A stretch of DNA of 64,000 bases from Leptolyngbya sp. 'hensonii'. GTDB taxonomy: Bacteria; Cyanobacteriota; Cyanobacteriia; GCF-001939115. The notes below the pieces were generated by a model. That model had not been told where the DNA came from. It saw nothing but the letters and a program-made list of their open reading frames with translations, and did no database searches. Position numbers and translations under genes: made by a program. The first letter of the stretch is position 1; each line of letters opens with the position of its first letter. Shown here one piece after another: positions 44,713 to 54,347 of this stretch. The DNA lies in assembly GCF_001939115.1 (NCBI RefSeq), contig NZ_MQTZ01000001.1, forward strand, positions 24,077 through 88,076, in the 5' to 3' direction.

Positions 44713-46050
44713 ATGGATACTGGTGTTAGCCCTGCATCGGCAGTGCAGCAAATAGGGAAAAGCGCAAGTTCAAACTTAGTGTTCAAGCATCCGAGTCCGG
44801 AATCATTGGCCGATCGCCGCATCATGCTGTTTGACCTTTCTATTCGAGGTCATCATCCCAATTACATTCAACAATTAATTCGATACTGGAACGAGCATGC
44901 GGTCCTCGGAAGTTTAGAAATTGTGGTTTCTCCCAAATTCCTGGAGGAACATGCAGATGTTGTAGAACTGTCTAAGCATCTGCATCGTGACGATATTCGA
45001 TTCATTGCTATTGCGACAGAAGAAGAAGCGGCACTGAAGTCTAGAGGGTCTTTTTTCAGTCGAATTGTACGAGCTTTTCAAGAACTGCGACTGTTACACA
45101 AGTATGCGGCGATCGTACAGGCAACGCATTGTCTGATCATGTACTTCGATACGGCCCAAATCCCCCTGGCAGTGGGGATCAATCTTCCCTGCCCTTTTTC
45201 TGGCATTTACTTCAGACCTACACTTCACTACAATGAGTTAATGGGGAAGCCTTTGTCCTGGAAAGAACAGCTGAATCAAGGGCGGGAAAGGTTCATTCTG
45301 TCTAGAGTCTTGAATCATCCTCAGTGTCATCGGTTGTTTTGCCTGGATCCATTTGCTGTTCGGCATTTTCAGACTCGTGGAGATCACCATGTTATCCATT
45401 TACCTGATCCAGTTTCTGTGCAGCCAGCAATTGTCCAGCCAGAGCTACAGGAACAGCAAGAATTGCTGAAAAGATCATTGGGAGTTGCTCCTGAACGGCG
45501 AGTGTTGCTTTTGTTTGGGGCTCTGACCAAACGCAAAGGGATTGTGCAACTTTTGGATGTGGATGCAGTGGCTCTGCTGACACCCGAGCAAGCTCAGCAA
45601 TTGTGCCTGCTTCTGGTGGGAGAGATCCGGCCTGGGGAGCAAGCTGTGGTAGATGGGAAAATTGCAGCTATCCGTAACTCTTTACCGGTACAAATCATTA
45701 CCCATTACGAGTTTGTCTCGGATGCATCTGTAACGAGCTACTTTCAACTGGCCGATGTGGTGCTTGCCCCCTATCAACGGCATGTGGGTATGAGTGGGAT
45801 TTTGCTGCAAGCTGCGGCGGCTCAAAAGCCAGTCCTAAGTTCAGACTATGGACTGATGGGAAAACTGGTGCGCCAGCATAAGCTTGGCTTAACGGTGGAT
45901 TCTGCCGTACCAGCCAGAATTGCTGAGGGGTTGGCCCGCTGTTTGACAGAGCCACCTGTTACCCTGGCCGATCGCCAGAAGATGGGCCACTGGGTGGAGC
46001 AGCATGCCGCAGACCATTACGCAGCAACGATTTTTCAGTACCTGAATTGA
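44713..46050 (+). CDS. Glycosyltransferase, GT4-like (tandem copy 2)
   Basis: 445 aa from the ATG at 44713; a TTG two codons earlier is also open. It repeats the layout of the preceding gene: RIMLFDLSIRGHHPNYIQQL, EIVVSPKFLEEHADVVEL, LIMYFDTAQIPLAVG, then LLLFGALTKRKGIVQLL and FQLADVVLAPYQRHVGMSGI. Divergence is greatest at the N-terminal 35 residues and in the middle. Both copies keep the C-terminal SDYGLMG and GLTVDS motifs, so both are probably active with different acceptors. The 148-bp gap before it shows no other feature. Confidence 0.8.
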   Translation: MDTGVSPASAVQQIGKSASSNLVFKHPSPESLADRRIMLFDLSIRGHHPNYIQQLIRYWNEHAVLGSLEIVVSPKFLEEHADVVELSKHLHRDDIRFIAIATEEEAALKSRGSFFSRIVRAFQELRLLHKYAAIVQATHCLIMYFDTAQIPLAVGINLPCPFSGIYFRPTLHYNELMGKPLSWKEQLNQGRERFILSRVLNHPQCHRLFCLDPFAVRHFQTRGDHHVIHLPDPVSVQPAIVQPELQEQQELLKRSLGVAPERRVLLLFGALTKRKGIVQLLDVDAVALLTPEQAQQLCLLLVGEIRPGEQAVVDGKIAAIRNSLPVQIITHYEFVSDASVTSYFQLADVVLAPYQRHVGMSGILLQAAAAQKPVLSSDYGLMGKLVRQHKLGLTVDSAVPARIAEGLARCLTEPPVTLADRQKMGHWVEQHAADHYAATIFQYLN

Positions 46051-46078
46051 GGGGACTGGGGTAAGTACATACTCCGGC

Positions 46079-46110
46079 AAAGTTAAAGAAGATTAAAGTA
46101 AAGTTAAAGA
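46079..46110 (-). promoter_or_regulatory. Pho-box-like direct repeats upstream of the lyase gene
   Basis: Three AGTTAAAG/GATTAAAG/AGTTAAAG units spaced about 11 and 10 bp. On the minus strand they read CTTTAACT-type octamers, similar to the cyanobacterial SphR/PhoB Pho box (tandem CTTAACCT-like octamers at 11-bp period). It lies about 165 bp upstream of the heparinase-like gene. The match is imperfect, so this is only suggestive. Confidence 0.35.
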
Positions 46111-46272
46111 GAATTACTCATCGGTCTCATCGTCAGGCAGGCCATGGGAAAATTATCTTTGAAGATAGTAAAAACATGACCTGGAAGACAAATGCTTCCA
46201 GAGCTCTGATTTGGGCATGGGGCAACAACTTTGGCTTCCAAGGGTCAATTCTTTGCTGAGGTCTGCCCTACC

Positions 46273-48501
46273 ATGTGCCCCTTATCCAAGCTTAAATTTA
46301 CGGTAGCCCGAGCCTTCAATAAGCTGAAGCGCAGTTGCCTGCGACCTCTGATTCTGAACCCTCTTCACCAGGCCAGTCAGGGAAACCCGATGCTTGAGCT
46401 TACTCCTGCGGTTACCCTCCCAGAGCTGTGCCAGCGCTTTCCCCATCAGATCCAGTCCCTGTTTCGCAAGCTGGATCTGCAAGCAGCAGGACTGGAAAGG
46501 GTCCGAGCCGCCGTGGCTGAACGCAACTGGGTGTCAGCTTGCGAGGCCCTGCTCCACTATTACGAAACCGACGATCGTCCCAACCGCCTGCGATTGCTGG
46601 GCAACCGCCACCTGATCTACGAACCCTTACTGCCCGATGCGATCCTGGCGGATACCTGCACGTTTCAGCAGAGCCTGGATGTGATTCCCCGTTGTGCCGA
46701 TGGGCGACTGAATTGGGCGCATCAGGGACCCCATCAGGATCGGGAATGGGCCTGGTTTCTGAATCGGCACTATCAGTTGCTGGCCCTGTTTCACGCTTAC
46801 CAGCAGACGGGGGATACCCGGTATATCGACTGTTTGAATGCCACATTGTTAGACTGGGTCATCTCCAGTCGATCGAAACCGGAGCAGGGGTGGGCCCAAT
46901 GGCGAGGACGGGAAGTGGCACTGCGAGTGATTCACTGGGCCTCCCTATTTTACGGACTGCCAACAGAATTAGCCCCGGCAGTGCGACTCCTATTGTTAAA
47001 CAGTTTGCTGGACCATGCTGCTTATCTACGGTATCTGCACCGTTGGGGAGGAAACTGGCTGACCAGGGAAATGAGCGGACTGGCTACGATCGCCCTGTGC
47101 TGGCCAGAATTCAAGCAGGCCCAGTCCTGGTTGGATTATGCAATGGGGCAGTTTTGCCAACAACTGGACCAGCAGATTTACCCGGATGGGGTGCACAAAG
47201 AATTGACCAGCCATTACCACCGGATTGTCCTGAACGACCTGCAGAATGTGGCCAACCTGTTGATGGTGGCGGGCAGGCCAGTCCCTTCCTTCCTGGAACA
47301 GCGGATCGAACAAATGCTGACTTATCTGGCTTACTCAGCCAGTCCCGATGGTAAAGCACTCTTAAACAACGATTCGGACCATGATGATAACCGGGAGTTT
47401 ATCCAGCAGGCCGCCATCACTTGGGAACGTCCAGACTGGACCTATATCGTCACCCATGGCCAGGAAGGATGTCCCCCCGATCGCCTGCCCTCGATCGCCT
47501 TCCTCTGGGCCGGACAGGTGATCAGTCGCAGTGACTGGGAAGAACAGGCCCACTGGTCCTGCTTTGACATCGGGCCATCCGGGATCAATTACCACATTCA
47601 TCATGACAAGCTCCACCTGTCCCTCTCCGCCTATGACAGGCATTTCCTGGTGGATAGTGGTCGCTATAGCTATCAGCGCAATCCTTTCTGGCATTACTTC
47701 CGGGGTTCCAGTAGCCACAATGTCATCCTGGTGGATGGGAAGGGACAGGGGGAGGATTGCTGGGAACAGGCCGAGCCTCTGACAGACCAGGTGACCCTCA
47801 CACCTGACTTTGACTTTGCCTGGGGCCGCTTTGATGGCCTGTTTCCCGGTCTGATGGGGACAGTAACCCATACCCGATCGGTCGTCTATTTGCGCCATCG
47901 CTACTGGGTCGTGGTGGATTGGATCACCAGCGATCTGCCCCGGACAATTCAGGCCCTCTGGCATTTTCATCCCACCTGTACCGTGGTTCCGGATCGGGAG
48001 TCGGTGAAGACAATCGATGGCGAGCAGGGCAACCTGCGGGTTACCCCAGTGACCCCCTTCCCCTGGCAGGTGAACCTGGTTTGTGGCCAGCGAGAACCTG
48101 TCCAGGGTTGGTGGAGCCGGGAATACAATCACCTGGAAGCAAACTGCACCGCCATCTATTCTGCTAGCATCCAGGGTTCCACTGCATTCGCCTGGATTTT
48201 CTATCCGGCTGTCGGTGAAGTTCCCCTGATTCAGGCCGAACTGCTGTCTGTCACCCCTACTTCCATCAGATTGCTGATTTGGGAACCAGACCAGAGCACG
48301 ACGGAATTTGCCCTTGGCCTCGATCGGGAGACCTGCATTCGTCTGTCTCAGCACCTGACTTTGCAGGGCCGCTGTGCCATTTTGAGAGCAGGCTATCCTC
48401 CCCTGGTTGCCCAGGGTTTTCTGACAGATGGGACAGGTCACAGGGTGACTACGGAACCTGTGGCTGGTCCGATGGTATCCGTTAAAACCGGCATAATGTA
48501 A
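46273..48501 (+). CDS. Heparinase II/III-family polysaccharide lyase
   Basis: 742 aa from the ATG at 46273; a TTG at 46231 is also in frame. The N-terminal half is an alpha/alpha toroid with the family segments DREWAWFLNRHYQLLALFHA, ALRVIHWASLFYGL, HRWGGNWLTREMSGLATIAL and IYPDGVHKELTSHYH. The C-terminal beta-sandwich has YHIHHDKLHLSLSAYDRHFL and GRYSYQRNPFWHYFRGSSSH. The Asn-x-Tyr/His pattern fits uronate-cleaving lyases such as heparinase or alginate lyase. No clear signal peptide is seen, although the N-terminus is basic and weakly hydrophobic. In an exopolysaccharide locus it probably trims or degrades a uronic-acid-containing polymer, in the periplasm if exported. Confidence 0.85.
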   Translation: MCPLSKLKFTVARAFNKLKRSCLRPLILNPLHQASQGNPMLELTPAVTLPELCQRFPHQIQSLFRKLDLQAAGLERVRAAVAERNWVSACEALLHYYETDDRPNRLRLLGNRHLIYEPLLPDAILADTCTFQQSLDVIPRCADGRLNWAHQGPHQDREWAWFLNRHYQLLALFHAYQQTGDTRYIDCLNATLLDWVISSRSKPEQGWAQWRGREVALRVIHWASLFYGLPTELAPAVRLLLLNSLLDHAAYLRYLHRWGGNWLTREMSGLATIALCWPEFKQAQSWLDYAMGQFCQQLDQQIYPDGVHKELTSHYHRIVLNDLQNVANLLMVAGRPVPSFLEQRIEQMLTYLAYSASPDGKALLNNDSDHDDNREFIQQAAITWERPDWTYIVTHGQEGCPPDRLPSIAFLWAGQVISRSDWEEQAHWSCFDIGPSGINYHIHHDKLHLSLSAYDRHFLVDSGRYSYQRNPFWHYFRGSSSHNVILVDGKGQGEDCWEQAEPLTDQVTLTPDFDFAWGRFDGLFPGLMGTVTHTRSVVYLRHRYWVVVDWITSDLPRTIQALWHFHPTCTVVPDRESVKTIDGEQGNLRVTPVTPFPWQVNLVCGQREPVQGWWSREYNHLEANCTAIYSASIQGSTAFAWIFYPAVGEVPLIQAELLSVTPTSIRLLIWEPDQSTTEFALGLDRETCIRLSQHLTLQGRCAILRAGYPPLVAQGFLTDGTGHRVTTEPVAGPMVSVKTGIM

Positions 48502-48718
48502 ACTCTCTTCACATAGTTGCAAAAAATTAGTTAACGACACCTGGAAAACAGGCTTTTTGAGCAGGGTCAGCCCATAATCTAATCTATGGCCATCACCCAT
48601 TGGGATTAAGCTGAGGTATAGCGGTTCCACCCCTGCCTGAGGGTCATCCCCATGGGCCAAGCAATAGCCATAGTGCTCTATTCAAGCAATCCTGAGAGGG
48701 TGCCAGGGATTTTAACTT

Positions 48719-49864
48719 ATGCATGAGATCCGCATTGCCTGGTTACTAACATCAGCGTTTTACTACTGGCATCCGATGCTGAGCTGCCTCAGCCGTCTCT
48801 TTCCCCAGACGACAGCCTTTGCCGCCAATTGGCAGGGGTACGGGCGCGGATTTGAGCATAGCTTTGCGGTGGAAGTGGTAGGTCAGCGGAAAATTATTCC
48901 CGTGCTCAAATCGGAAACCAGCTACGGTTCCAATTTCACCTATCTGCCCCTGGGGATTGTGAAGCATCTGTTACGGTTTAAGCCCCAGGTGGTTTTCTCC
49001 AACTCCTTTGGCATGTGGACGCTGCTGGCCCTGCTCCTGAAACCGATCGGTCGCTGGCGAGTTGTACTGGCTTACGAGGGCAGTTCCCCTGGCGTGGATT
49101 ACCGCAACTCCCCAACTCGTCTGGCCATCCGGCGGGCTATGGTGCGATCGGCAGATGCTTGCATCACCAATAGCCATGCTGGTCAGGCTTATCTGGTTGA
49201 GATTCTGCATAGTCCCCCAGAAAAGGTCTTTGTCCAGCCCTACGAGGTTCCTTCGGCTCCAGCCTTACTGGCTTCAGCGCGGGCAGTGCAATTGGATCAA
49301 GTCGAGGGAGAACGCCCGATCTTTGTCTTTGTGGGCAGTCTTAAGCCCCGTAAAGGGCTGCTGCTCCTGCTAAAAGCCTGTGTGCTGTTAAAGCAGCAGG
49401 GCTACGATCGTTACACCCTCTGGGTGGTGGGAGATGGCCCCCAGCGATCGGAACTGGAGGCTTTCTGTCAGCAGCAGGGTCTTACAGATCGGGTGCATTG
49501 GATCGGGCAGGTGGAGTACGAGCAGGTGGGCGCTTACTTTCAGCAGGCGGATGTCTTTGTCCTGCCAACCCTGGAAGATACCTGGGGGGTTGTGGTTCTG
49601 GAAGCCATGGCCATCGGTAAGGCAGTTCTCTGTTCTCAATTTGCCGGGGCCTCTGAATTAATTGTGAGTGAGGAGAATGGATTCGTTTTCGATCCCAATC
49701 AGAGTCAGGCCCTGGCAGCAGCCATGGGTCGTTTTATTGCAGATCCTGATTTGAGCGATCGGATGGGTCAGCGGTCGGCCCAAATGATGACCCAGTTCAG
49801 TCCGGAAGCTGCAGCTGAATTTATGGGCCGAGTGGCGACGTTTGTTCTTCAATCAGAGGATTAG
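48719..49864 (+). CDS. GT4-family glycosyltransferase
   Basis: 381 aa, starting MHEIRIAWLLTSAFYYWHPM. The acceptor domain contains YLPLGIVKHLLRFKPQVVFS and WRVVLAYEGSSPGVDY. The C-terminal donor domain contains IFVFVGSLKPRKGLLLLLKA, WVVGDGPQRSELEAF and VLPTLEDTWGVVVLEAMAIG, with the E-x7-E region in TLEDTWGVVVLEA. A 217-bp gap precedes it, in which CCTGgaaaaCAGG followed by CTTTTT near 48540 may terminate the lyase transcript. The next glycosyltransferase starts 8 bp after the stop. Confidence 0.88.
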   Translation: MHEIRIAWLLTSAFYYWHPMLSCLSRLFPQTTAFAANWQGYGRGFEHSFAVEVVGQRKIIPVLKSETSYGSNFTYLPLGIVKHLLRFKPQVVFSNSFGMWTLLALLLKPIGRWRVVLAYEGSSPGVDYRNSPTRLAIRRAMVRSADACITNSHAGQAYLVEILHSPPEKVFVQPYEVPSAPALLASARAVQLDQVEGERPIFVFVGSLKPRKGLLLLLKACVLLKQQGYDRYTLWVVGDGPQRSELEAFCQQQGLTDRVHWIGQVEYEQVGAYFQQADVFVLPTLEDTWGVVVLEAMAIGKAVLCSQFAGASELIVSEENGFVFDPNQSQALAAAMGRFIADPDLSDRMGQRSAQMMTQFSPEAAAEFMGRVATFVLQSED

Positions 49865-49872
49865 CCAGAATC

Positions 49873-51165
49873 ATGCAACGGCTCAAGGTCTTGATTTCTG
49901 CGTATGCTTGCAGACCGGGGGAAGGTTCAGAACCTGGCATTGGTTGGGAAATTGCCAGAGAAATGGCGAAGCACCACCAGATTTGGGTTTTGACCCGCGA
50001 AAATAATCGTCCGGCAATCACCGCAGAACTGAAAAAACATCCCGATATCCCCCTTCGAGTGATCTTTTACGATTTACCAGGCTCCAGGATTTGGCGACGG
50101 GGGCAGGGTGGGGTGCATCTCCACTATTACCTGTGGCAAATTGGGGCCTATTTCGCAGCTCGTCAGCTGCACCAAACCGTTCAATTCGATCTGGTTCATC
50201 ACATCACTTACGTCAGATACGCTGCTCCCAGTTTTCTGTCCTTGCTGCCCATTCCCTTTTTGTGGGGACCGGTGGGTGGGGGAGAATCTGCCCCGCAGTC
50301 GTTCTGGAAAGAATTTGGCTGGCGGGCCAGAATCTATGAAGGTCTGCGAAATGCTGCCCGCTGGCTAGGAGAGCATGATCCCTTTGTACGGATGACAGCC
50401 CGTCGCAGTGTGTTGACCTGGGCCACAACCTCAGATACCGCCGATCGACTCCAGACGCTCCAAGCTAGAAATATTCAGGTGCTCTCTCAACTAGGTTTGT
50501 CTGACCTGGAAATAAGCCAGCTGGCTCAGCCCTGTTCACGGCAGGAGCCTCCTATCCGATTCATCAGTATCGGTCGATTATTGCACTGGAAGGGATTTCA
50601 CTTGGGCCTGCGCGCCTTTGCTCACGCAGATTTACCAGACAGTGCGGAATACTGGATTTTAGGAGAGGGGCCTGAAAAGCTGCCGCTGCAAAAGTTAGCT
50701 CAGGAACTGGGGATTGCCCATCAAATCAAGTTCTGGGGTAAACAACCACGGGATGAGGTTTTGAAGCACTTAAAGAATTGTTTGGCTCTGATTCATCCCA
50801 GTTTGCATGAGTCTGGAGGCATGGTTTGTTCAGAAGCGATGGCAGCAGGGATTCCAGTTATCTGCCTGGATCTGGGTGGTCCTGCCGTACAGGTGACCCC
50901 TGAAACTGGCTTTAAGATTCCCGCCCACAATCCGGAGCAGGCTGTTCAGGGGCTGGCCCAGGCCATGACAACCCTGGCGCAGAACCCAGACTTGAGACGA
51001 TCGCTGGGGCTATCTGGTCAGCAGCGGGTGCGAGATCTGTTTCGCTGGTCGGTTAAGGGCCAGGAACTGGCAAACCTGTACGAAACGGTGTTGAAACAGT
51101 CCAGATATCAGGCAGCCTCCCTCAATCCGGTTCAGGATGGATACCCAAGAGAGGACATCGGTTAG
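49873..51165 (+). CDS. GT4-family glycosyltransferase
   Basis: 430 aa. N-terminal LKVLISAYACRPGEGSEPGI, a glycine-rich acceptor-domain loop seen in a distinct GT4 subgroup, then FDLVHHITYVRYAAPSFL and LWGPVGGGESAP. The donor domain has RFISIGRLLHWKGFHLGL, YWILGEGPEKLPLQKLA and SLHESGGMVCSEAMAAGIPV with the donor-site glutamates. It sits in a run of three tightly spaced glycosyltransferases with gaps of 8 and 5 bp, so all three are probably translated from one transcript and add successive sugars. Confidence 0.88.
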   Translation: MQRLKVLISAYACRPGEGSEPGIGWEIAREMAKHHQIWVLTRENNRPAITAELKKHPDIPLRVIFYDLPGSRIWRRGQGGVHLHYYLWQIGAYFAARQLHQTVQFDLVHHITYVRYAAPSFLSLLPIPFLWGPVGGGESAPQSFWKEFGWRARIYEGLRNAARWLGEHDPFVRMTARRSVLTWATTSDTADRLQTLQARNIQVLSQLGLSDLEISQLAQPCSRQEPPIRFISIGRLLHWKGFHLGLRAFAHADLPDSAEYWILGEGPEKLPLQKLAQELGIAHQIKFWGKQPRDEVLKHLKNCLALIHPSLHESGGMVCSEAMAAGIPVICLDLGGPAVQVTPETGFKIPAHNPEQAVQGLAQAMTTLAQNPDLRRSLGLSGQQRVRDLFRWSVKGQELANLYETVLKQSRYQAASLNPVQDGYPREDIG

Positions 51166-51170
51166 TTCCC

Positions 51171-52325
51171 ATGTCTAAGCCAGTTGTTGCCTTGTTTAGT
51201 AGCTTGCTTCTGCCCCCTTCCCAGACCTTCATCAAGGCCCAGGGAGAGCAGTTGCAGCAATTTACCCCCTATTACGTAGGCTCCCGTCTGGTTCCGGGGC
51301 TGGCCCTACCCCCAGAACGGACGATCGTGGTCAATTCGGGCAATATCCAGGGCCAGATACAAGAGGCTCTGTTCAAACTGACTGGGCTGGCTCCTCGCCT
51401 GTATCAACAGGTGCGTCAACTGAATCCGGTACTAATTCATGCCCAGTTCGGTCTGAGTGGAGCGCTGGTGCTGCCTCTGGTCCGATCGCTCAACCTGCCC
51501 CTGATTGTTCATTTTCGGGGGGCTGATGCCACGCTTAAAGATGACCAGGCCCGATATGCTTCCCTCAACCACTGGATTTATCTGCGTCGGCGGGAGGCGC
51601 TGAAGCAGGAAACCACTTTATTTATTACAGTGTCCAAGTTTATTCAAGAGAAATTACTGGAACAGGGGTTCCCTGCCAACAAAATTATTGCCCATTACAG
51701 TGGGATTAGCCTACATGATTTCTCCCCCGATCCTGCCCTGCCCCGGCAGCCGATCGTGCTCTTTGTCGGTCGATTGACCAAGAAAAAGGGCTGTGAATAC
51801 CTGATCCAGGCGATGCAGCGGGTACAAACGGAGCAGCCGGAGGTGGAACTGGTAATCATCGGCGACGGTCCTCTGCGGGCCAGCCTGGAAACCCAGGCAG
51901 CCCAGCTCCCCGGTCGCTATCAGTTTCTGGGCACCCAAGTTGCAACAGTGGTTCGGAAGTGGATGAATCAGTCCCGGTTGCTGGTTGCCCCCAGTGTGAC
52001 TGCCACTGATGGAGACTCCGAAGGCTTGCCCAATGTGGTTCTGGAGGCACAGGCCATGGGATTGCCCGTGGTCAGTACTCTGCATGCTGGAATTCCGGAA
52101 GGGGTGCTCCAGGGGGAGACTGGATTTCTGGCAGCGGAACGCAACCCTGAGGAATTAGCCGCTTACTGTCTGCAGCTCTTACAGGACCCCGATCTGTGGC
52201 AACGCTTCAGTCAACAGGGCCAGACTCATGTCCGGAGCAACTTTGATCGCACTCATCAGGTTGAAATTCTGGAACAGCTCTACAATTCAGTCCTGCAATC
52301 GCATCGATCCTGTTCGCAGACATAA
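51171..52325 (+). CDS. GT4-family glycosyltransferase (colanic-acid WcaL/AmsK-like)
   Basis: 384 aa. The opening LFSSLLLPPSQTFIKAQGEQ is typical of WcaL/AmsK-like enzymes. It has LIHAQFGLSGALVLPLVRSL and LIVHFRGADATLKDDQ in the acceptor half. The donor half has VLFVGRLTKKKGCEYLIQAM, LVIIGDGPLRASLE and VTATDGDSEGLPNVVLEAQA, where DSEGLPNVVLE is the donor-binding motif. It is five bases after the previous gene and 12 bases before the pectate-lyase-fold gene. Confidence 0.88.
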   Translation: MSKPVVALFSSLLLPPSQTFIKAQGEQLQQFTPYYVGSRLVPGLALPPERTIVVNSGNIQGQIQEALFKLTGLAPRLYQQVRQLNPVLIHAQFGLSGALVLPLVRSLNLPLIVHFRGADATLKDDQARYASLNHWIYLRRREALKQETTLFITVSKFIQEKLLEQGFPANKIIAHYSGISLHDFSPDPALPRQPIVLFVGRLTKKKGCEYLIQAMQRVQTEQPEVELVIIGDGPLRASLETQAAQLPGRYQFLGTQVATVVRKWMNQSRLLVAPSVTATDGDSEGLPNVVLEAQAMGLPVVSTLHAGIPEGVLQGETGFLAAERNPEELAAYCLQLLQDPDLWQRFSQQGQTHVRSNFDRTHQVEILEQLYNSVLQSHRSCSQT

Positions 52326-52337
52326 AAGGGCCTCCCC

Positions 52338-54290
52338 ATGTTCAGCAAAAAATGGTTGTTCCTTGCCTTCCTTGCCTTTCTGCTGGCCTTACTGATCAGG
52401 CAGGGAATTCTGAATTTGGGCAACGGTTGGCCCTGGACGGTACCCCTGGCATCTTCTACCCCTGAGGCTACCCAGTTTCTCGCCCAGTTACCCGCCGCCC
52501 CATCCCTGTCTTTACCGCCCGACTCTGGCTATGTGAATGTCAAAGATTTTGGAGCCAAGGGAGATGGGGTGACCGATGACACAGCCGTCCTGCGAAAGAC
52601 TATCAGCCGCAGCAAAGAATCCGGAGCCATTCGTTCGATTTACTTCCCTAACGGAACTTACCTGGTCAGCGATACCCTGGAATGGGGAGACAAGCGTAAG
52701 GATGTGCGGGGCCAGAGTCGGGATGGGGTCGTGATTAAACTGAAGGACAATGCACCTGGTTTTCAGAATCCCAATCGCCCCAAAAAGGTCTTACAGGTTG
52801 AATTTGGCCATGGGGGGCAAAACTTCGATCAGCATCTGAGCAATTTGACCGTGGATGTGGGTCGGGGCAATCCGGGGGCGATCGGCATTGGCTTCCATAC
52901 CAACAACACAGGCGGCATCAGGGATGTGGTGATTCGCTCCAGCGATCCCCAGAAACGGGGACATACGGGGCTGAGTCTGGACAAAGCATGGCCCGGACCA
53001 GGCTTAATTCATCGGGTGGCTGTCGATGGATTTGAGATTGGTATTTTCGTCACCCACGATCAGTACAGCATGACGTTTGAAACCATTACCCTGACCAATC
53101 AGCGGCAGGTGGGATTTGTCAACTCCTGGAATACGGTGGCGATCCATAATTTGAGCAGCAGAAATCGAGTTCCGGCAGTGGAGAATCGGGGCAAGATGGC
53201 TTTGATGGCCCTGGTGGGAGCGGACCTGAGGGAAGGGGATGTGCGGTATCCGGCGATTGTGAATCATAGCGAGGGGGTGTTGTTTGCGCGAGATATTCGG
53301 ACGAAAGGCTATGGGCAGGCGATCCTCCACACTGCCAAAGAGGTCGGTGCGAACTTACAAAGCCTTATCTTACAGAGCCAGTCATCCCCACCCACTGATA
53401 CAGTCCAAACCGTGGATGAATTTGTCTCCCACCCCGTTTCCAATCTCTTTCCTGGAGCCAAAAAATCTCTCCGGCTCCCAATCGAAGATCCCCCTGTCAT
53501 TCCTTACGGGGAGGTCAAGACCTGGGTCAGCATCACCCAATACGGGGCCAAGCCCGACGACGACAAGGACGATGGAGCAGCCTTGCAACGGGCGATCGAG
53601 GCTGGAGCTGAAACCATTTATCTACCTGCAGGGGTTTATCGATCGCAACAGACGATCCGGGTGCACAAGAATGTCCGTCGCCTGTTTGGATTGAATGCCC
53701 AGATGATCTTTGATACCCCTGGTCAACCTGGGTTCAAGGTAGAGGATGGCAAGTACGATGCCGTCGCGATCGATATAGACAGCACCTATGGCGATCGCAG
53801 TCGCTACTGGATCGAGCATGCCTCCCAACGGACCCTAGTGCTGGGCAATGGCAGTTACATCAATACGGTTCCGGGGGGGAAGGTCTTTATGGAGGATGCC
53901 AGTTCTGTGCCCCTGATTTTCAACCGGCAACAGGTCTGGTTACGGCAGATTAACCCGGAAAGTTATGACCATAATCCCAGTATCGTGAATAATGGGGGGC
54001 GTCTCTGGGTGCTGGGGTTGAAGACGGAAAAGGACCGAACGGCAATTGGGACCTACCAGGGGGGCCAGACGGAGGTGCTGGGGGGCTTACTCTACAAAAA
54101 CCGGGAACGGGTCGGTCCGGCTCCAGCATTCATCAGTGAAGACTCAGCCATCAGTTTGATTTATCGCAACAAAGGTGTGCCCTATCAGGTTCAGGTGCAG
54201 GAAACTCGCCAGGGGGCGCGCCGGGAGTTTCTCTTTCGGGATCTGCCCGCCTCCGATGGACGCATGCCCCTGTATGTGGGTGGCAATTGA
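52338..54290 (+). CDS. Double pectate-lyase-fold (right-handed beta-helix) protein
   Basis: 650 aa. An N-terminal hydrophobic stretch (WLFLAFLAFLLALLI) is a signal peptide or anchor. Two copies of the Pectate_lyase_3 opening are present: YVNVKDFGAKGDGVTDDTAV (about 63) and WVSITQYGAKPDDDKDDGAA (about 395). Each should start a right-handed beta-helix, as in GH28-related and phage tail-spike enzymes. Between and after them are repeated short beta motifs. It probably acts outside the cytoplasm as a glycan hydrolase, lyase or epimerase on the polymer made by this locus. Catalytic residues cannot be assigned with confidence. Confidence 0.8.
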   Translation: MFSKKWLFLAFLAFLLALLIRQGILNLGNGWPWTVPLASSTPEATQFLAQLPAAPSLSLPPDSGYVNVKDFGAKGDGVTDDTAVLRKTISRSKESGAIRSIYFPNGTYLVSDTLEWGDKRKDVRGQSRDGVVIKLKDNAPGFQNPNRPKKVLQVEFGHGGQNFDQHLSNLTVDVGRGNPGAIGIGFHTNNTGGIRDVVIRSSDPQKRGHTGLSLDKAWPGPGLIHRVAVDGFEIGIFVTHDQYSMTFETITLTNQRQVGFVNSWNTVAIHNLSSRNRVPAVENRGKMALMALVGADLREGDVRYPAIVNHSEGVLFARDIRTKGYGQAILHTAKEVGANLQSLILQSQSSPPTDTVQTVDEFVSHPVSNLFPGAKKSLRLPIEDPPVIPYGEVKTWVSITQYGAKPDDDKDDGAALQRAIEAGAETIYLPAGVYRSQQTIRVHKNVRRLFGLNAQMIFDTPGQPGFKVEDGKYDAVAIDIDSTYGDRSRYWIEHASQRTLVLGNGSYINTVPGGKVFMEDASSVPLIFNRQQVWLRQINPESYDHNPSIVNNGGRLWVLGLKTEKDRTAIGTYQGGQTEVLGGLLYKNRERVGPAPAFISEDSAISLIYRNKGVPYQVQVQETRQGARREFLFRDLPASDGRMPLYVGGN

Positions 54291-54347
54291 TTGCTCTGGT
54301 AGACTGCACAGCAGGGCTGTCTTTGATCAAAACTCAAGCACAAAACC

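Noticed and set aside
47362..48660. 432-codon open frame on the minus strand inside the lyase gene
   Set aside because: It is antisense to a gene with clear heparinase II/III motifs. The translation is Gly/His/Gln-rich with no recognisable domain.
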